From: Oscillospiraceae bacterium
GTDB taxonomy: Bacteria > Bacillota > Clostridia > Oscillospirales > Ruminococcaceae
Direction of reading: 5' to 3'
Assembly: GCA_022800935.1 (NCBI GenBank)
Contig: JAAWRH010000034.1
Span: 1 to 37,103, forward strand
Length of the DNA: 37,103 nucleotides
In this document: in pieces, positions 7,207-16,900 of the stretch
Layout: each line of letters starts with the position of its first letter
Position numbering within the stretch: position 1 is the stretch's first letter
Program-made: the position numbers and the translations under genes
The notes under the pieces: model-generated
Database searches by the model: none
Told to the model about the DNA's origin: nothing
What the model saw: only the letters and a program-made list of their open reading frames with translations

Positions 7207-7245
7207 AAGGGGAAGAAGCACCCGCGGCGGATGCTTCTTCCCTTT
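7207..7245 (-). terminator. Terminator of the small coiled-coil gene
   Basis: GGGAAGAAGCA (7210-7220) with TGCTTCTTCCC (7232-7242), an 11-bp perfect stem. It lies 17 nt past the stop of the minus-strand gene at 7262. Confidence 0.7.
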
Positions 7246-7261
7246 TCAATTTCGGAAAAAA

Positions 7262-7522
7262 TTACTGTTTCTTGGTGGAACGGGTTTTGGGTTCAGACTG
7301 AGCGAGTTTTTCACAGGCGGAACGGATCTGCTCCGGGGTATAGCCGCTTTCGGTCAGCTCTGTGACAAGGCTGGAATAAGCCGGTTTTTTAGCGCCGTTG
7401 AGGATTGCCTTCTTTTTCTTTTCCAATGTTTGAATCGACTTATGATGATATGCGATTTTCTTATCCAGTTCAGCGATTCTTTCATCAGCGCTGCGGCGAA
7501 CCATGCGTTTTTTTTCTTCCAT
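7262..7522 (-). CDS. Small basic coiled-coil protein, unknown function
   Basis: An 86-residue, highly charged protein. Residues about 12-45 (SADERIAELDKKIAYHHKSI, continuing into LEKKKKAIL) form a probable coiled coil with a heptad pattern. The second half holds a helix-turn-helix-like segment (LTESGYTPEQIRSACEKLAQ) and a Lys/Arg/Thr tail. AAGGGGTGA lies 6 nt before the ATG. Proteins of this build occur near conjugative or phage elements in Clostridia, but I recognise no named family. It is isolated between two terminators and an A+T-rich gap, so it is probably a single-gene unit. It could bind nucleic acid; that is only a guess from charge. Confidence 0.7.
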   Translation of the reverse strand: MEEKKRMVRRSADERIAELDKKIAYHHKSIQTLEKKKKAILNGAKKPAYSSLVTELTESGYTPEQIRSACEKLAQSEPKTRSTKKQ

Positions 7523-7943
7523 TTATATCACCCCTTTTCTTACATTATAAACATAAAACATTGTATTGTCAATTATGAACTGAAAAAATACAGTTAGGAA
7601 TTTGAGGTTTGTAAAATGAAAATAAGAGAGATAAGTCTTTTATTTGTATTGATATTGATTAAAATTCAATTTATAAATCCATTTTCTCCAAATGTTATTG
7701 TAGTTTAGGCGTTTTGACAAAAGATATGCCTGTGATTTCATCTATTTGCTGAATTTTTTTACCCTGTGTGACGGCTTGAAGGCGGGGATTTTGGACGCCC
7801 TTTGGTTTTCCATTTTTCGCATTTATTATAAAAATTTTTGAAGTTTTTCCTAAAACCTTGACTTTCTCCCTGTATGTATTAAACTAAAAATAGTTGATAT
7901 TGAAACTAATTGAACGCGAACGCGCTCATAGGGAGGAATGAAT
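7523..7943. other. A+T-rich gap upstream of the ABC exporter
   Basis: About 420 bp with no supported gene, much richer in A+T than its surroundings. The right end holds a candidate promoter TTGACT (7858-7863), 16 bp, TAAACT (7880-7885). A palindrome AACTA-AAAA-TAGTT (7881-7894) overlaps the -10, with another AACTA at about 7905. GAACGCG repeats lie at 7912-7927. No regulator gene accompanies the exporter, which is unusual for this type of pair. Confidence 0.5.
7858..7927 (+). promoter_or_regulatory. Exporter promoter with candidate operators
   Basis: TTGACT/TAAACT promoter with the AACTA-AAAA-TAGTT palindrome over the -10 and GAACGCGAACGCGCTC just downstream. GAACGCGCTC (7918-7927) differs by one base from the perfect palindrome GAACGCGTTC at 36936-36945. 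Both motifs are in places where a repressor would block transcription. Binding proteins are unknown. Confidence 0.4.
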
Positions 7944-9692
7944 TTGGGACGGGTCGGTAAGTATATCAAACCCTACTTTGTGGGAATTGTGATAGCGGCT
8001 TCCATGAAGGTGTTAGGTTCCTTGGTGGATTTGGCGCTTCCCTACATAACCTCGATCATCATTGATGACGGGGTGGCAAACGGAAACCTGGATATTGTGG
8101 TAAAATACGGCCTGCTTATGCTGGCTATCTCCGTGTGCGGGGCCTTGGTGACGCTGCGGGCCCACCGCAACGCCGTGCGAATCTCCCAGGATTTCGCTAA
8201 GGATGTGCGCAACGGGATGTTCGAGCATATCCAGACCTTTTCCATGAAGGAGCTGGAGGGGATTTCCACCTCCTCCCTGATTACCCGCATCACCAACGAC
8301 GTACAGCAGGTGCAGCAGCTTTTGATGATGACCATGCGGATGTTCATGCGCACGCCGGTGCTGGCCATCGGCGGCTCGGTTATGGCCTTTGTGCTGGACC
8401 CTAAGCTGTCGATGATTCTGTTGGTGCTGCTCCCTTTCCTTTATTTTGTCATGCAGTTTACCCTGAAAAAGACCAAACCCATCTACAAACGCCTCCAGCT
8501 GAATCTGGACCGGCTGACCACAGTGGTCCGGGAAAACCTCACCGGGGTCAAGGTCATCAAGGCCTTTGGGCGGCAGGAGTATGAAAAGGAGCGGTTCTTC
8601 CAGCGCAGCCAGGACGTAAAGGACGCGGAGCTGGGGGCGGGGATGGTGCTGGCGGTGGTCAACCCGCTGATTACCCTGCTGATGAACCTGGCGGTAATCG
8701 CTGTGGTGTGGTTCGGCGGCCTGCGGGTCAACGTGGGGGGAATGCAGACCGGGCAGATTCTCGCCTACCTGAATTACCTGACCATGATTCTCAATTCCTT
8801 TACCAATATCTCCAAAATATTTTCCATGTGTACCCGCGCCTCCGCGTCGGGGGCCAGGATCAACCAGGTGTTTGACACTGTTTCGGATATCCGCACCCCG
8901 GATTCCGCTGTCCCTATCTCTATGGACAAGGCGGAACAGGCCATTTGCTTTGAAAATGTCTCCTTTACCTATCCGGGGGACACCCATCCCTCTCTGGAGG
9001 ACGTCAGCTTCCACATTGAGAAGGGGCGCACTTTGGCAATCATCGGACCCACCGGCGGCGGCAAATCTACCCTGATCAACCTGCTGATACGCTTTTATGA
9101 CCCGGACAAGGGAAAAATTGAGGTGGCAGGACAGGATATCCGCCGCGTCTCCCTGGAGGAGCTGCGGACAAAAATTTCGGTGGTATTGCAGAAAACCATG
9201 CTGTTTTCCGGCACCATCTCGGAGAACATTCGCTGGGGCAGAGCGGACGCCTCTATAGAGGAGATTCAGGCTGCCTGTGATGTCGCCCAGATGGACGATT
9301 ATATTTCCCAGCTTCCCCAGGGGTATGAGACACAGCTTTCCCAGGGGGCGGTAAACCTCTCCGGTGGGCAGAAGCAGCGCATCTCCATCGCCAGGGGGGT
9401 GGTGAAGCAGGGGGACATCCTGGTGATGGACGACAGCTCCAGCGCCCTGGACTTTACAACCGACCTGAAACTGCGCCAGGCGGTCAAGGCAAAGCTCAGC
9501 TGCACTCTGGTAATCATCGCCCAGCGCATCAGTACAGTGATGAACGCCGACCGTATCCTTGTAATGGATAAGGGGAAGGTAGTGGGCTTTGGAAACCACA
9601 GTCAGCTTTTGGAAAGCTGCCCCATTTATCAGGAGATATACGATTCCCAGATGGGTTCCGGAAAGGCGGAAGGGGGTGCTGTCAATGGCTAA
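7944..9692 (+). CDS. ABC exporter half-transporter, degenerate-site subunit
   Basis: First half of a heterodimeric ABC exporter (BmrC/TM287-like), exporting drugs, lipids or peptides. About 582 residues: six membrane helices (1-310), then the nucleotide-binding domain with Walker A GPTGGGKST (about 370-378), LSGGQKQR (about 474) and Walker B ILVMDDSSSALD. The catalytic Glu after Walker B is Asp and the switch His is Gln (IIAQRIST), so this subunit forms the non-hydrolysing site. This is normal for such heterodimers. Start choice: the ATG at 7938 sits 1 nt from GGAGG, too close. TTG at 7944 has a 7-nt spacing and is preferred; the difference is two residues. It overlaps the next gene. Confidence 0.93.
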   Translation: MGRVGKYIKPYFVGIVIAASMKVLGSLVDLALPYITSIIIDDGVANGNLDIVVKYGLLMLAISVCGALVTLRAHRNAVRISQDFAKDVRNGMFEHIQTFSMKELEGISTSSLITRITNDVQQVQQLLMMTMRMFMRTPVLAIGGSVMAFVLDPKLSMILLVLLPFLYFVMQFTLKKTKPIYKRLQLNLDRLTTVVRENLTGVKVIKAFGRQEYEKERFFQRSQDVKDAELGAGMVLAVVNPLITLLMNLAVIAVVWFGGLRVNVGGMQTGQILAYLNYLTMILNSFTNISKIFSMCTRASASGARINQVFDTVSDIRTPDSAVPISMDKAEQAICFENVSFTYPGDTHPSLEDVSFHIEKGRTLAIIGPTGGGKSTLINLLIRFYDPDKGKIEVAGQDIRRVSLEELRTKISVVLQKTMLFSGTISENIRWGRADASIEEIQAACDVAQMDDYISQLPQGYETQLSQGAVNLSGGQKQRISIARGVVKQGDILVMDDSSSALDFTTDLKLRQAVKAKLSCTLVIIAQRISTVMNADRILVMDKGKVVGFGNHSQLLESCPIYQEIYDSQMGSGKAEGGAVNG

Positions 9693-11490
9693 TGCCTTTG
9701 GAATCAAGGGCGCGTCCTTTGGCAAGGGGGACGTGGTGGATTTTAAGAGGATTGACAAGGTCAAGGTGCTCTCCCACCTCTGGGTCTATGCCCGCAGGCA
9801 TATGCTCCGCATCTGCTTAATCCTGTTTTTTGTTGTCATTTCCAACATTCTGGCGCTCCTCAGCCCGGTTGTCACCGGAAAGGCCATCGCCGCCATGGAA
9901 GGGGGACCGGGGAAGGTGGACTTCTCCCTCTTGGCCGTCAATGCGGGCCTTCTGGGGGTGTTATACCTCTCCAGCGCCCTGTTCACCTGGCTCCAGAACA
10001 TCTTTATGATCCGCATGACTCAGCAGGTCATCTATGATATCCGGGTGGATGTGTTCAGCCACATTGAATCGCTGCCCATGTCCTTCTTTGACGGAGTCTA
10101 CAAGGGGGATATCATCAGCCGCATCAGCTATGATATCGACAACATCAGCAGCTGTTTTTCCACCGACCTGGTCCATCTGCTGACAGGGGTCATCACTGTC
10201 ACCGGTTCTCTGCTGATGATGATTATGATAAACCCCACCCTGACGCTGGTATTCTGCATCATCGTGCCGGTGTCCTTCCTGTTTGCCCGGAAGATCACCA
10301 AGTACACCCGCAAGCTGTTCCGGCTCCAGCAGTACAAGTACGGGGAGCTTAACGCCTATGTGGAGGAGGCGCTGACCGGTCAGAAGACCCTGAAGGCCTA
10401 CTGCCACGAGCAGGCCAGCGTGGAGGGCTTCCACAAGGTCAACGGGGAGCTGAACGATTCCGGCTATAAGGCCCAGTTCTTCTCCAGCATCGTCATGCCG
10501 GTGATGAACTTTTTAAGCAACCTGGGCTTTTTGCTGGTCAGCAGCTTCGGCGCGTTCCTGATGCTCCGGGGCAGGCTGGATATCAGCAACCTTTCCAGCT
10601 TTATCCTCTATTCCAAAAAGTTCTCCGGGCCTATCAACGAGACGGCAAATATCATCAACGTCATTCAGTCCGCCTTTTCCGCCTCCGAGCGCGTTTTCTC
10701 CATTCTGGAGGTAACACCGGAGGCCCGCGAGGAGGAGACGCGCCATCTGGAGGAGGCCAAGGGAGAGGTTGACATCCACGACATCTTTTTCTCCTACCTG
10801 CCGGACAAGGAGCTTATCACCCACTTCAGCCTGAAGGCGCCCAAGGGAAGCCATATCGCCATTGTAGGGCACACCGGGGCGGGCAAGACCACCATCGCCA
10901 ACCTGCTGATGAAATTCTACAACTACCAGAAGGGCGAGATACGCATTGACCGCAAGGACATCCAGAATATCGAGCGCCAGGATGTGCGCAGCCAATATGG
11001 AATGGTGCTCCAGGATACCTGGCTGTTCCAGGGCACGGTGATGGAGAACCTGCGGTACGGGCGGTTTGAGGCCACTGACGAAGAAGTGATAGCGGCCGCC
11101 AAGGCGGCGGATGCCCATGATTTCATCATGAAGCTTCCCCAGGGGTATGATACGGTCATATCCGAGGATGTCACCAGTATGTCCCAGGGGCAGAAGCAGC
11201 TTTTGACCATTGCCAGGGCGCTGATTGCCGACCCGCCCATGCTGATACTGGATGAGGCCACCAGCTCGGTGGACACCATCACGGAGAACAAGATACAGAA
11301 GGCCATGGACCTGTTGATGGAGGGGAGGACCAGCTTTGTAATCGCCCATCGGCTTTCCACCATCAGGAATGCGGATATTATCATTGTGATGGAGGAAGGG
11401 AAGATAGTAGAGCAGGGGCGGCATGAGGAGCTGCTGGAGAAGAAGGGCGCATATTATACGCTGTACAACAGCCAGTTTGCGGATGTGTGA
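9685..11490 (+). CDS. ABC exporter half-transporter, partner subunit
   Basis: Second half of the exporter (BmrD/TM288-like). 601 residues: an N-terminal extension, six membrane helices and an ATPase domain with Walker A GHTGAGKTT (about 395), Walker B LILDEATSSVD with the catalytic Glu and switch His in IAHRLST. Its signature is MSQGQ instead of LSGGQ. That is the complementary degeneration expected, because this motif completes the inactive site opposite the partner's Asp/Gln. Its ATG overlaps the preceding stop (ATGGCTAA), so translation is coupled. AAGGGGGTG is the ribosome binding site. An upstream in-frame start at 9589 would overlap the first gene by about 100 bp and is rejected. Confidence 0.94.
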   Translation: MANAFGIKGASFGKGDVVDFKRIDKVKVLSHLWVYARRHMLRICLILFFVVISNILALLSPVVTGKAIAAMEGGPGKVDFSLLAVNAGLLGVLYLSSALFTWLQNIFMIRMTQQVIYDIRVDVFSHIESLPMSFFDGVYKGDIISRISYDIDNISSCFSTDLVHLLTGVITVTGSLLMMIMINPTLTLVFCIIVPVSFLFARKITKYTRKLFRLQQYKYGELNAYVEEALTGQKTLKAYCHEQASVEGFHKVNGELNDSGYKAQFFSSIVMPVMNFLSNLGFLLVSSFGAFLMLRGRLDISNLSSFILYSKKFSGPINETANIINVIQSAFSASERVFSILEVTPEAREEETRHLEEAKGEVDIHDIFFSYLPDKELITHFSLKAPKGSHIAIVGHTGAGKTTIANLLMKFYNYQKGEIRIDRKDIQNIERQDVRSQYGMVLQDTWLFQGTVMENLRYGRFEATDEEVIAAAKAADAHDFIMKLPQGYDTVISEDVTSMSQGQKQLLTIARALIADPPMLILDEATSSVDTITENKIQKAMDLLMEGRTSFVIAHRLSTIRNADIIIVMEEGKIVEQGRHEELLEKKGAYYTLYNSQFADV

Positions 11491-11517
11491 CGCGGCGGAA
11501 AAGTTCTACAATAACCC

Positions 11518-11546
11518 TTGAAAAAGATGAAGCCCAGTAATACAAT
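11518..11546 (+). promoter_or_regulatory. Promoter of the MFS gene
   Basis: TTGAAA (11518-11523), 17-bp spacer, TACAAT (11541-11546). The transcript would begin at about 11553, inside the hairpin at 11552-11576. Confidence 0.55.
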
Positions 11547-11551
11547 AGAAA

Positions 11552-11576
11552 GGGCCTGTCTGCCATAGACAGGCCC
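11552..11576. terminator. Hairpin after the exporter genes
   Basis: GGGCCTGTCT-GCCAT-AGACAGGCCC, a 10-bp perfect stem. It has no T-run on the plus strand. It could end the exporter mRNA, or form a 5' stem on the MFS mRNA started by the promoter just upstream. Confidence 0.5.
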
Positions 11577-11639
11577 CTGAAGTATATTCATACGACTCCC
11601 CCAGTTATTGCGGACAATGTCAAAATCAACAGAAAGGGC

Positions 11640-12860
11640 TTGAAATTTCCCGTGAAAGTGAAAAAAAGTAAAATGCTCCTCTTCTTTGCCGCCATGTGTA
11701 TCTTTAACCTTGGGGCCAACTTTGCCCATCCCGTCACCCCCACTGTCATCAAAAATTTGCAGCTCCACGACTATATGTTCGGCGTCGCCCTCGCCTCTAT
11801 GATGATCTCCAACTTTGCCATGTCCCCCTTTTGGGGGAAGATCAACAGCTATCTCTCCAGCCGTGTGTCCCTGCTTATCTGTTGCTGCGGCTACGGCGCG
11901 GGGCAGATCATGTTCGGGCTGGCCAAAACAGAGCTGATGATTATCCTGGCAAGAATTTTTGCCGGCATCTTCACCGGGGGCATATTTGTCAGCTTTCTCA
12001 CCTATGTGGTAAATGTCTCCTCTGAGGCGGAACGGCCCACCAACCTGATGATAACCGCCACCATCCAGAGCGTGGCAAGCGCCTTTGGATACCTGATTGG
12101 GGGACTGCTGGGGGAGATATCCATCTTCATGACCTTTATGGTCCAGGCCGGGACACTCATCGGGGTGGGCGTCCTCTTCTTTCTGGTGGTGGAGAAGGAC
12201 AGCACCCTTTCTGTCAAGGACATTGCCCCGGCACAGTTTATTCGGGAAGCCAATCCCTTTGCCGCCTTCCTGGACAGCCGCAAATTCATGACCGCGGTGT
12301 TCGCGCTGGCCTATGGGGTGGTTTTGTTTTCCAACCTTGGATATTACGCCTATGAGCAGTGCTTCAACTACTATATCAAGGACCAGTTCGGGCTGACCTC
12401 CTCCTATAACGGGGCTATCAAGGCGGTGGTCGGTTTTATCTCGCTGGCGGCCAACTCCACCATCTGCCTGTGGATTATCCGCAAAACGGACAGCAAAAGG
12501 TCGGTGATCCCGGTGCTGCTCTGCTGCGCGGCGGCAATATTCGGGGTCATTGCCGCGCCGGATATTGCGCTGTTTATGATTATCAACGTGGTGTTTTTTG
12601 CCTTCAATGCCGTCAGCATCCCGGTGGTGCAGAACGTTGTGGCGGACGGCGCTCAGGAGGGACAGGGCAGCATGGTCATGGGCTTTTATAACGCCATCAA
12701 AAACCTGGGCGGAATCATCGGCTCGCTGACCGCGGGCTTCATCTACAGCTCCGGGCCGAAGCTTTCCTTTGTGTTCGCCTTTGCCGCCTTTGTGCTGGCC
12801 GCCGTATGCGCCTTTGTTTACATGAAATGTGGCGGAGTGAAAAAGGGAGAAAACAAGTAA
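11640..12860 (+). CDS. MFS transporter
   Basis: Membrane transporter of the major facilitator superfamily with about 12 helices, 406 residues. The N-terminal half has the helix 1 segment MLLFFAAMCIFNLG and a loop FWGKINSYLSSR at the place of the MFS loop 2-3 motif. Helix 5 (GYLIGGLLGE) and the C-terminal GFYNAIKNLGGIIGSL fit drug:proton antiporter-like or sugar efflux families. No substrate is evident. The start is uncertain: TTG at 11640 lies almost on its AAAGGG site, while GTG at 11652 has 13-nt spacing. It follows the ABC exporter but has its own promoter, so a joint efflux role is only suggested by position. Confidence 0.85.
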   Translation: MKFPVKVKKSKMLLFFAAMCIFNLGANFAHPVTPTVIKNLQLHDYMFGVALASMMISNFAMSPFWGKINSYLSSRVSLLICCCGYGAGQIMFGLAKTELMIILARIFAGIFTGGIFVSFLTYVVNVSSEAERPTNLMITATIQSVASAFGYLIGGLLGEISIFMTFMVQAGTLIGVGVLFFLVVEKDSTLSVKDIAPAQFIREANPFAAFLDSRKFMTAVFALAYGVVLFSNLGYYAYEQCFNYYIKDQFGLTSSYNGAIKAVVGFISLAANSTICLWIIRKTDSKRSVIPVLLCCAAAIFGVIAAPDIALFMIINVVFFAFNAVSIPVVQNVVADGAQEGQGSMVMGFYNAIKNLGGIIGSLTAGFIYSSGPKLSFVFAFAAFVLAAVCAFVYMKCGGVKKGENK

Positions 12861-12874
12861 AATGGCTGTAACAT

Positions 12875-12912
12875 AAAAAGGTCAGGTCCCGCCGCGGAGA
12901 CCTGACCTTTTT
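12875..12912. terminator. Bidirectional terminator after the MFS gene
   Basis: AAAAAGGTCAGGTC with GACCTGACCTTTTT around a 10-nt loop, a 14-bp perfect stem between convergent genes, with A- and T-runs serving both strands. Confidence 0.88.
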
Positions 12913-12932
12913 GTTGATAAAAGAAAATCCCA

Positions 12933-13253
12933 TTATTTATAAATCTGGATGTTGCCAATCAGGGGAAGGGGCTTTACCTTGCCCTGGACGCAGTTGACGA
13001 TGCCCAGAATCATAAAGACCAGAACGACAATGGAGAGAATCCCCAGAAGGGATACAATCCTCGACAAAACCGCGACAACCAGATTCAGGATGAGCAGGAG
13101 AATGCCCTGGTTTACATGGAAGCGGCAGAACTCCGAATCCTTTCTTGCCAGCATGGGAATCAGCAGAAAGATTCCGAAGTAGCTGAGAATCGCCATGTAC
13201 TTGTTTGCCTGGATATCCTCATCAGAGGGAATGATGATAGGGTTTTCCGCCAT
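12933..13253 (-). CDS. Small multi-helix membrane protein (DUF4870-like)
   Basis: A 106-residue membrane protein with a hydrophilic N-terminus (MAENPIIIPSDEDIQANKYM) and three or four hydrophobic segments. The motif KDSEFCRFHVNQGILLLI, a charged loop followed by an F/H-x-N-Q-G turn, is the hallmark of small DUF4870-like proteins. Function is unknown. The ATG at 13253 has AAGGAG 9 nt upstream; an in-frame TTG three codons earlier directly abuts the site and is rejected. It is a single gene between the terminator at 12875 and the GNAT gene's end. Confidence 0.7.
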   Translation of the reverse strand: MAENPIIIPSDEDIQANKYMAILSYFGIFLLIPMLARKDSEFCRFHVNQGILLLILNLVVAVLSRIVSLLGILSIVVLVFMILGIVNCVQGKVKPLPLIGNIQIYK

Positions 13254-13332
13254 AGAGAACAACTCCTTTTAAATATTAAGATTCTGTTACTATTATACAT
13301 GCTTCTTGTCGAATTGTCTATAGATTTTTAAA

Positions 13333-13869
13333 CTATTTCAGCTTGATTTCGTCGGGGCGGACGGAATAGCACCGCATATCCAGCGCCTCCCCGTCAAACC
13401 TCCGGTACATTCCCCGCAGCGTCCCCTCATACGCAAATCCACACCGCTCCAGCAGACGGACAGATCGTTCGTTCCCCGGCTGGCAGTAGGCCGTCACCAG
13501 CTGGGCCCCCTTTACCTCAAAGGCGTACCGCGCCGCCGCCCTGACCGCCTCTGTCATCAGCCCCGCTCCCCACCAGTCCAGGGACAGCGCGTACCCGATC
13601 TCCATCGCCCGCAGGCCCTTTCGCCTCCGGTCATCCGTAAGCTCCAGTGTGCCCACAACCTTATCTCCCTCCCGGAGCGCCACAGCCCAGACTCCCATCT
13701 GCCGGTATAGGGACATGGCCCTGGCGGAATCTCCGGGGGACCGGTGGGGCTGCCACCCCGCCGAAGGCCCCACCAGAGGATTGCTGGCGAATTCCCAAAG
13801 ATTGTCCGCGTCTTCCCCTTTCCAGTCCCGGAGCAGAAGCCGGGGAGTGGTCAGCGTGGGTAATGCCAT
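13333..13869 (-). CDS. GNAT family N-acetyltransferase (RimJ/RimL type)
   Basis: Acetyl-CoA-dependent acetyltransferase of 178 residues. It has the RimJ/RimL-type opening (LTTPRLLLRDWKGEDADNLW), a strand-loop VVGTLEL, the acetyl-CoA pyrophosphate region around IGYALSLDWWGAGLMTEAV and the C-terminal NERSVRLLERCGFAYEGTLR signature. Targets in this subgroup range from ribosomal proteins to antibiotics and small amines; the sequence does not say which. AGGAGG lies about 9 nt upstream of the ATG. It starts 51 nt after the helicase gene on the same strand and is probably co-transcribed. Confidence 0.88.
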   Translation of the reverse strand: MALPTLTTPRLLLRDWKGEDADNLWEFASNPLVGPSAGWQPHRSPGDSARAMSLYRQMGVWAVALREGDKVVGTLELTDDRRRKGLRAMEIGYALSLDWWGAGLMTEAVRAAARYAFEVKGAQLVTAYCQPGNERSVRLLERCGFAYEGTLRGMYRRFDGEALDMRCYSVRPDEIKLK

Positions 13870-13920
13870 AGGAACCGCCTCCTGTTTGTCAGTCAGAATC
13901 CGGGGATAAGCTCTTAGAGC

Positions 13921-16900
13921 CTATTCCAGTATCTCCATCAGCTGCTCTCCGCTCATGCGCATGATGGCGCCGTCCACATCTCCCGCCTGTATCACCGATT
14001 CCGCCAGCTCCTGCTTGGCCTCCTGCATTTTGCAGATTTTTTCCTCAATGGTGTCCTTGGCGATAATCTTATAGACCTGCACGCTGTTTTTCTGCCCAAT
14101 CCGGTAGGCCCGGTCGGTGGCCTGGTTCTGGGCCGAAAGGTTCCACCAGGGGTCGTAGTGTATGACCACATCCGCCGCTGTCAGGTTCAGCCCCGTGCCC
14201 CCGGCCTTCAGGGAGATGAGGAATACATCCGTATCATCCCGGTTGAATTGGTTTACCATCTTGGTCCGGTTCTCCTTGGAGGTGGAGCCCTTCAGGGTAA
14301 AATAGCGGATTTCCTCCCGCTCCAGCCGCTTTTCCAGAATGGACAGCATGGAGGTGAACTGGGAAAAGAGCAGTACCTTGTGCCCGCCCTCCTTGGCGGA
14401 GCGTATCAGCTCAATGCACACGTCCTCCTTTGCCCCGCCCCCCTCGTAGTTTTCCAGGCAGAGGGAGGGATCGCAGCAGAGCTGACGCAGCCGGGTCAGC
14501 ATGGAGAGGAACAGAATGCGGTTGCCGCTGCCGGGGGCGGTCATATCCTCCGCCACCTGCTTGCGGGCCTGGGCGGCATAGGCCAGGTAGACCTTTCGCT
14601 GTTCGCCGGACATGGTGGCATAGAGGATGGTCTCGGTTTTGCTGGGCAGCTCCTTGAGGACCTCCTTCTTCATCCGGCGCAGGACAAAGGGGAGCACCAG
14701 CTTGCTCAGCTGTTCCAGGGCGTTCTGGTCCTTCAGCTTGACGATGGGCAGCTCGAATTTCTCCCGGAAGCGGGAGTAGCTGTACAGAAAACCGGGCATC
14801 AGGAAGTCAAAAATGCTCCAAAGCTCGCTCAAACGGTTTTCCACCGGCGTGCCGGTGAGGGCGAACCGCTGACGGCTCTGGATTACCTTTACCGCCTTGG
14901 CGTTCTGGGTGGTGTGGTTTTTGATGTACTGGGCCTCGTCGATGATGTGGTACTGGAAGGAGAGCCCCTCGTACAGGGGGATATCCCGCTTCAGTAGGTC
15001 GTAGGAGGTGACTGCCACGTCAAACTGGTCTATGGAGGCGATTTCCTCCTTTCTCTGGGCCGTGTCCCCGGTGACGGTGAGCACCTGGAGAGAGGGGGCA
15101 AACCGGCGTATCTCGCTTTCCCAGTTGTACACCAGGGAGGTGGGGCACACCACCAGGGAGGGAAGACAGTTTTCCTGGGGCTCCTCCCGGTAGGCCAGCA
15201 GAAGGGCAATCACCTGAAGGGTTTTCCCCAGGCCCATATCGTCGGCCAGGATGCCGCCGAAGCGGTACTGCTCCATGGTCCGCAGCCAGCGGAAGCCCAC
15301 CTTCTGATAGTTGCGCAGAACGTGGCGGAGGGAATCGGGGACCTCAAACTCGCTGTCCTCCACGGCCTTGATTCCCCGGAGAAGGTTGCGGTAATACCGG
15401 TCCCGCGTGAGTATTACATCCCCCTGCCCGCTGAGCACCTTGTCCAGATACAGGGCGCGGTATTGGGGAATGCGGATGGCATGTTCCCTGAGCTGTTCTC
15501 TTGTCAAATCCAGGCCGTCCACAAGCTGGGACAGTCCGCCGAAGGCGTTGCCCTCCAGCTGCAAAAAGCGGCCGTCGGTGAGGCGGTAATACTTCTGTCC
15601 CAGACGGTAGGCGCTGAGGACCTCCGTCAGCTCCTCCAGGGGGAAGTCCCCCGCGTCGATTTCCATCTCCAGCAGGTCGTTCTCCATGCGGACCCCCACC
15701 GAGACCCTGGAGGAGGGCAGTATCCCGATGCCGGTAAAGCGGTCGGTGACATGGACGGCAGCGGCGTTCTGCATCAGCGCCGGCAGCCCCTCCGAGATGA
15801 ACTGATACAGCTCCTCGTCACTGCCCTCCAGGTACAGGCGGCTCCGGTCCGGCTCAATGTGGGGAAACTGCTTTTGGGTGAGTATCTTCATCTTAAACTC
15901 CCCCCGCCGGTCCCGCTTGCCCTGAATTTGGGGCTGCTCCGCGGCGTAGGGGTTGAACTCCTCCTGGCCGTACCGGTACACCACCTTGGCGGTAATGCGG
16001 GAGCGGCTGGGGGCGTCCAGGAAAAACTCCACCTCCAGGGGGTCGGGGAAGAAGGTCTCCATCTTTTCCAAATCGCCGGTAAAGTTCAGGATATCCCGCA
16101 CCGCCGGAAGGACGATGCCGCAGAAGGAGGGCATCTCCTTGTGGGCGATGTACAGATATCCGTCCGCCCTGGCGAGGGTGTCCAGAAACTCCCCGGCCCG
16201 CTGGGTAAACGACTCGGTACAGCAGTGGATGGTATTGTGTATCAGCAGATAGCAGTGCTCCTCGCCGTGAAAGATGCGGTAGGAATCGGTGCTGAAGGTA
16301 AAGCCGGAGGGGGACCACCGCACCGATATTTCCAGGGAAGGATCGCCTGTCACGGGGATATACTCCTTTTCCTGGGCATCCTTCTCCAGGCGCAGCGACA
16401 GGGGCTGCTCTATTTCGGCATACAGTTGGAACAGTTGATCCAGGGCGGAGGGGGAGAGGGGGAGGTATCTTTTATCGGCAATCCCGCTGCCGTGGACATA
16501 GAAGCTCTGATACTCCTTGTATTTATCCAGCACAAACTTCACTATGCCCTGGTACTGGGGCAAAAAGGAGTCCATGTGATGGACCACCTTCAGATTTTTT
16601 CCGTAGCTGCTGGTCCGGCTGAACTCCATATCCGCGCAGAACAGCGCCAAATCCTTTACGATATACTGGCGCTTTTGGCCGATAGTCATGCTCAGCTGAA
16701 GGCGCTTATAGAGGTCAAAGGACAGACAGAGGTGTGCCGACAGCTTGTCATCGGTCTGCATGGAATTGGCGAGGACCTGGCCGTCCTCCTCGCTCTGGTA
16801 CCGTTCCAGCATACGGATGGCGTGATAATCGGTCCGGCGGTAGTCCGTATCCTTCAGCACCCCGTTTTTTTTCAGCAGCTGGGAGGCGGGCCGCACGGAG

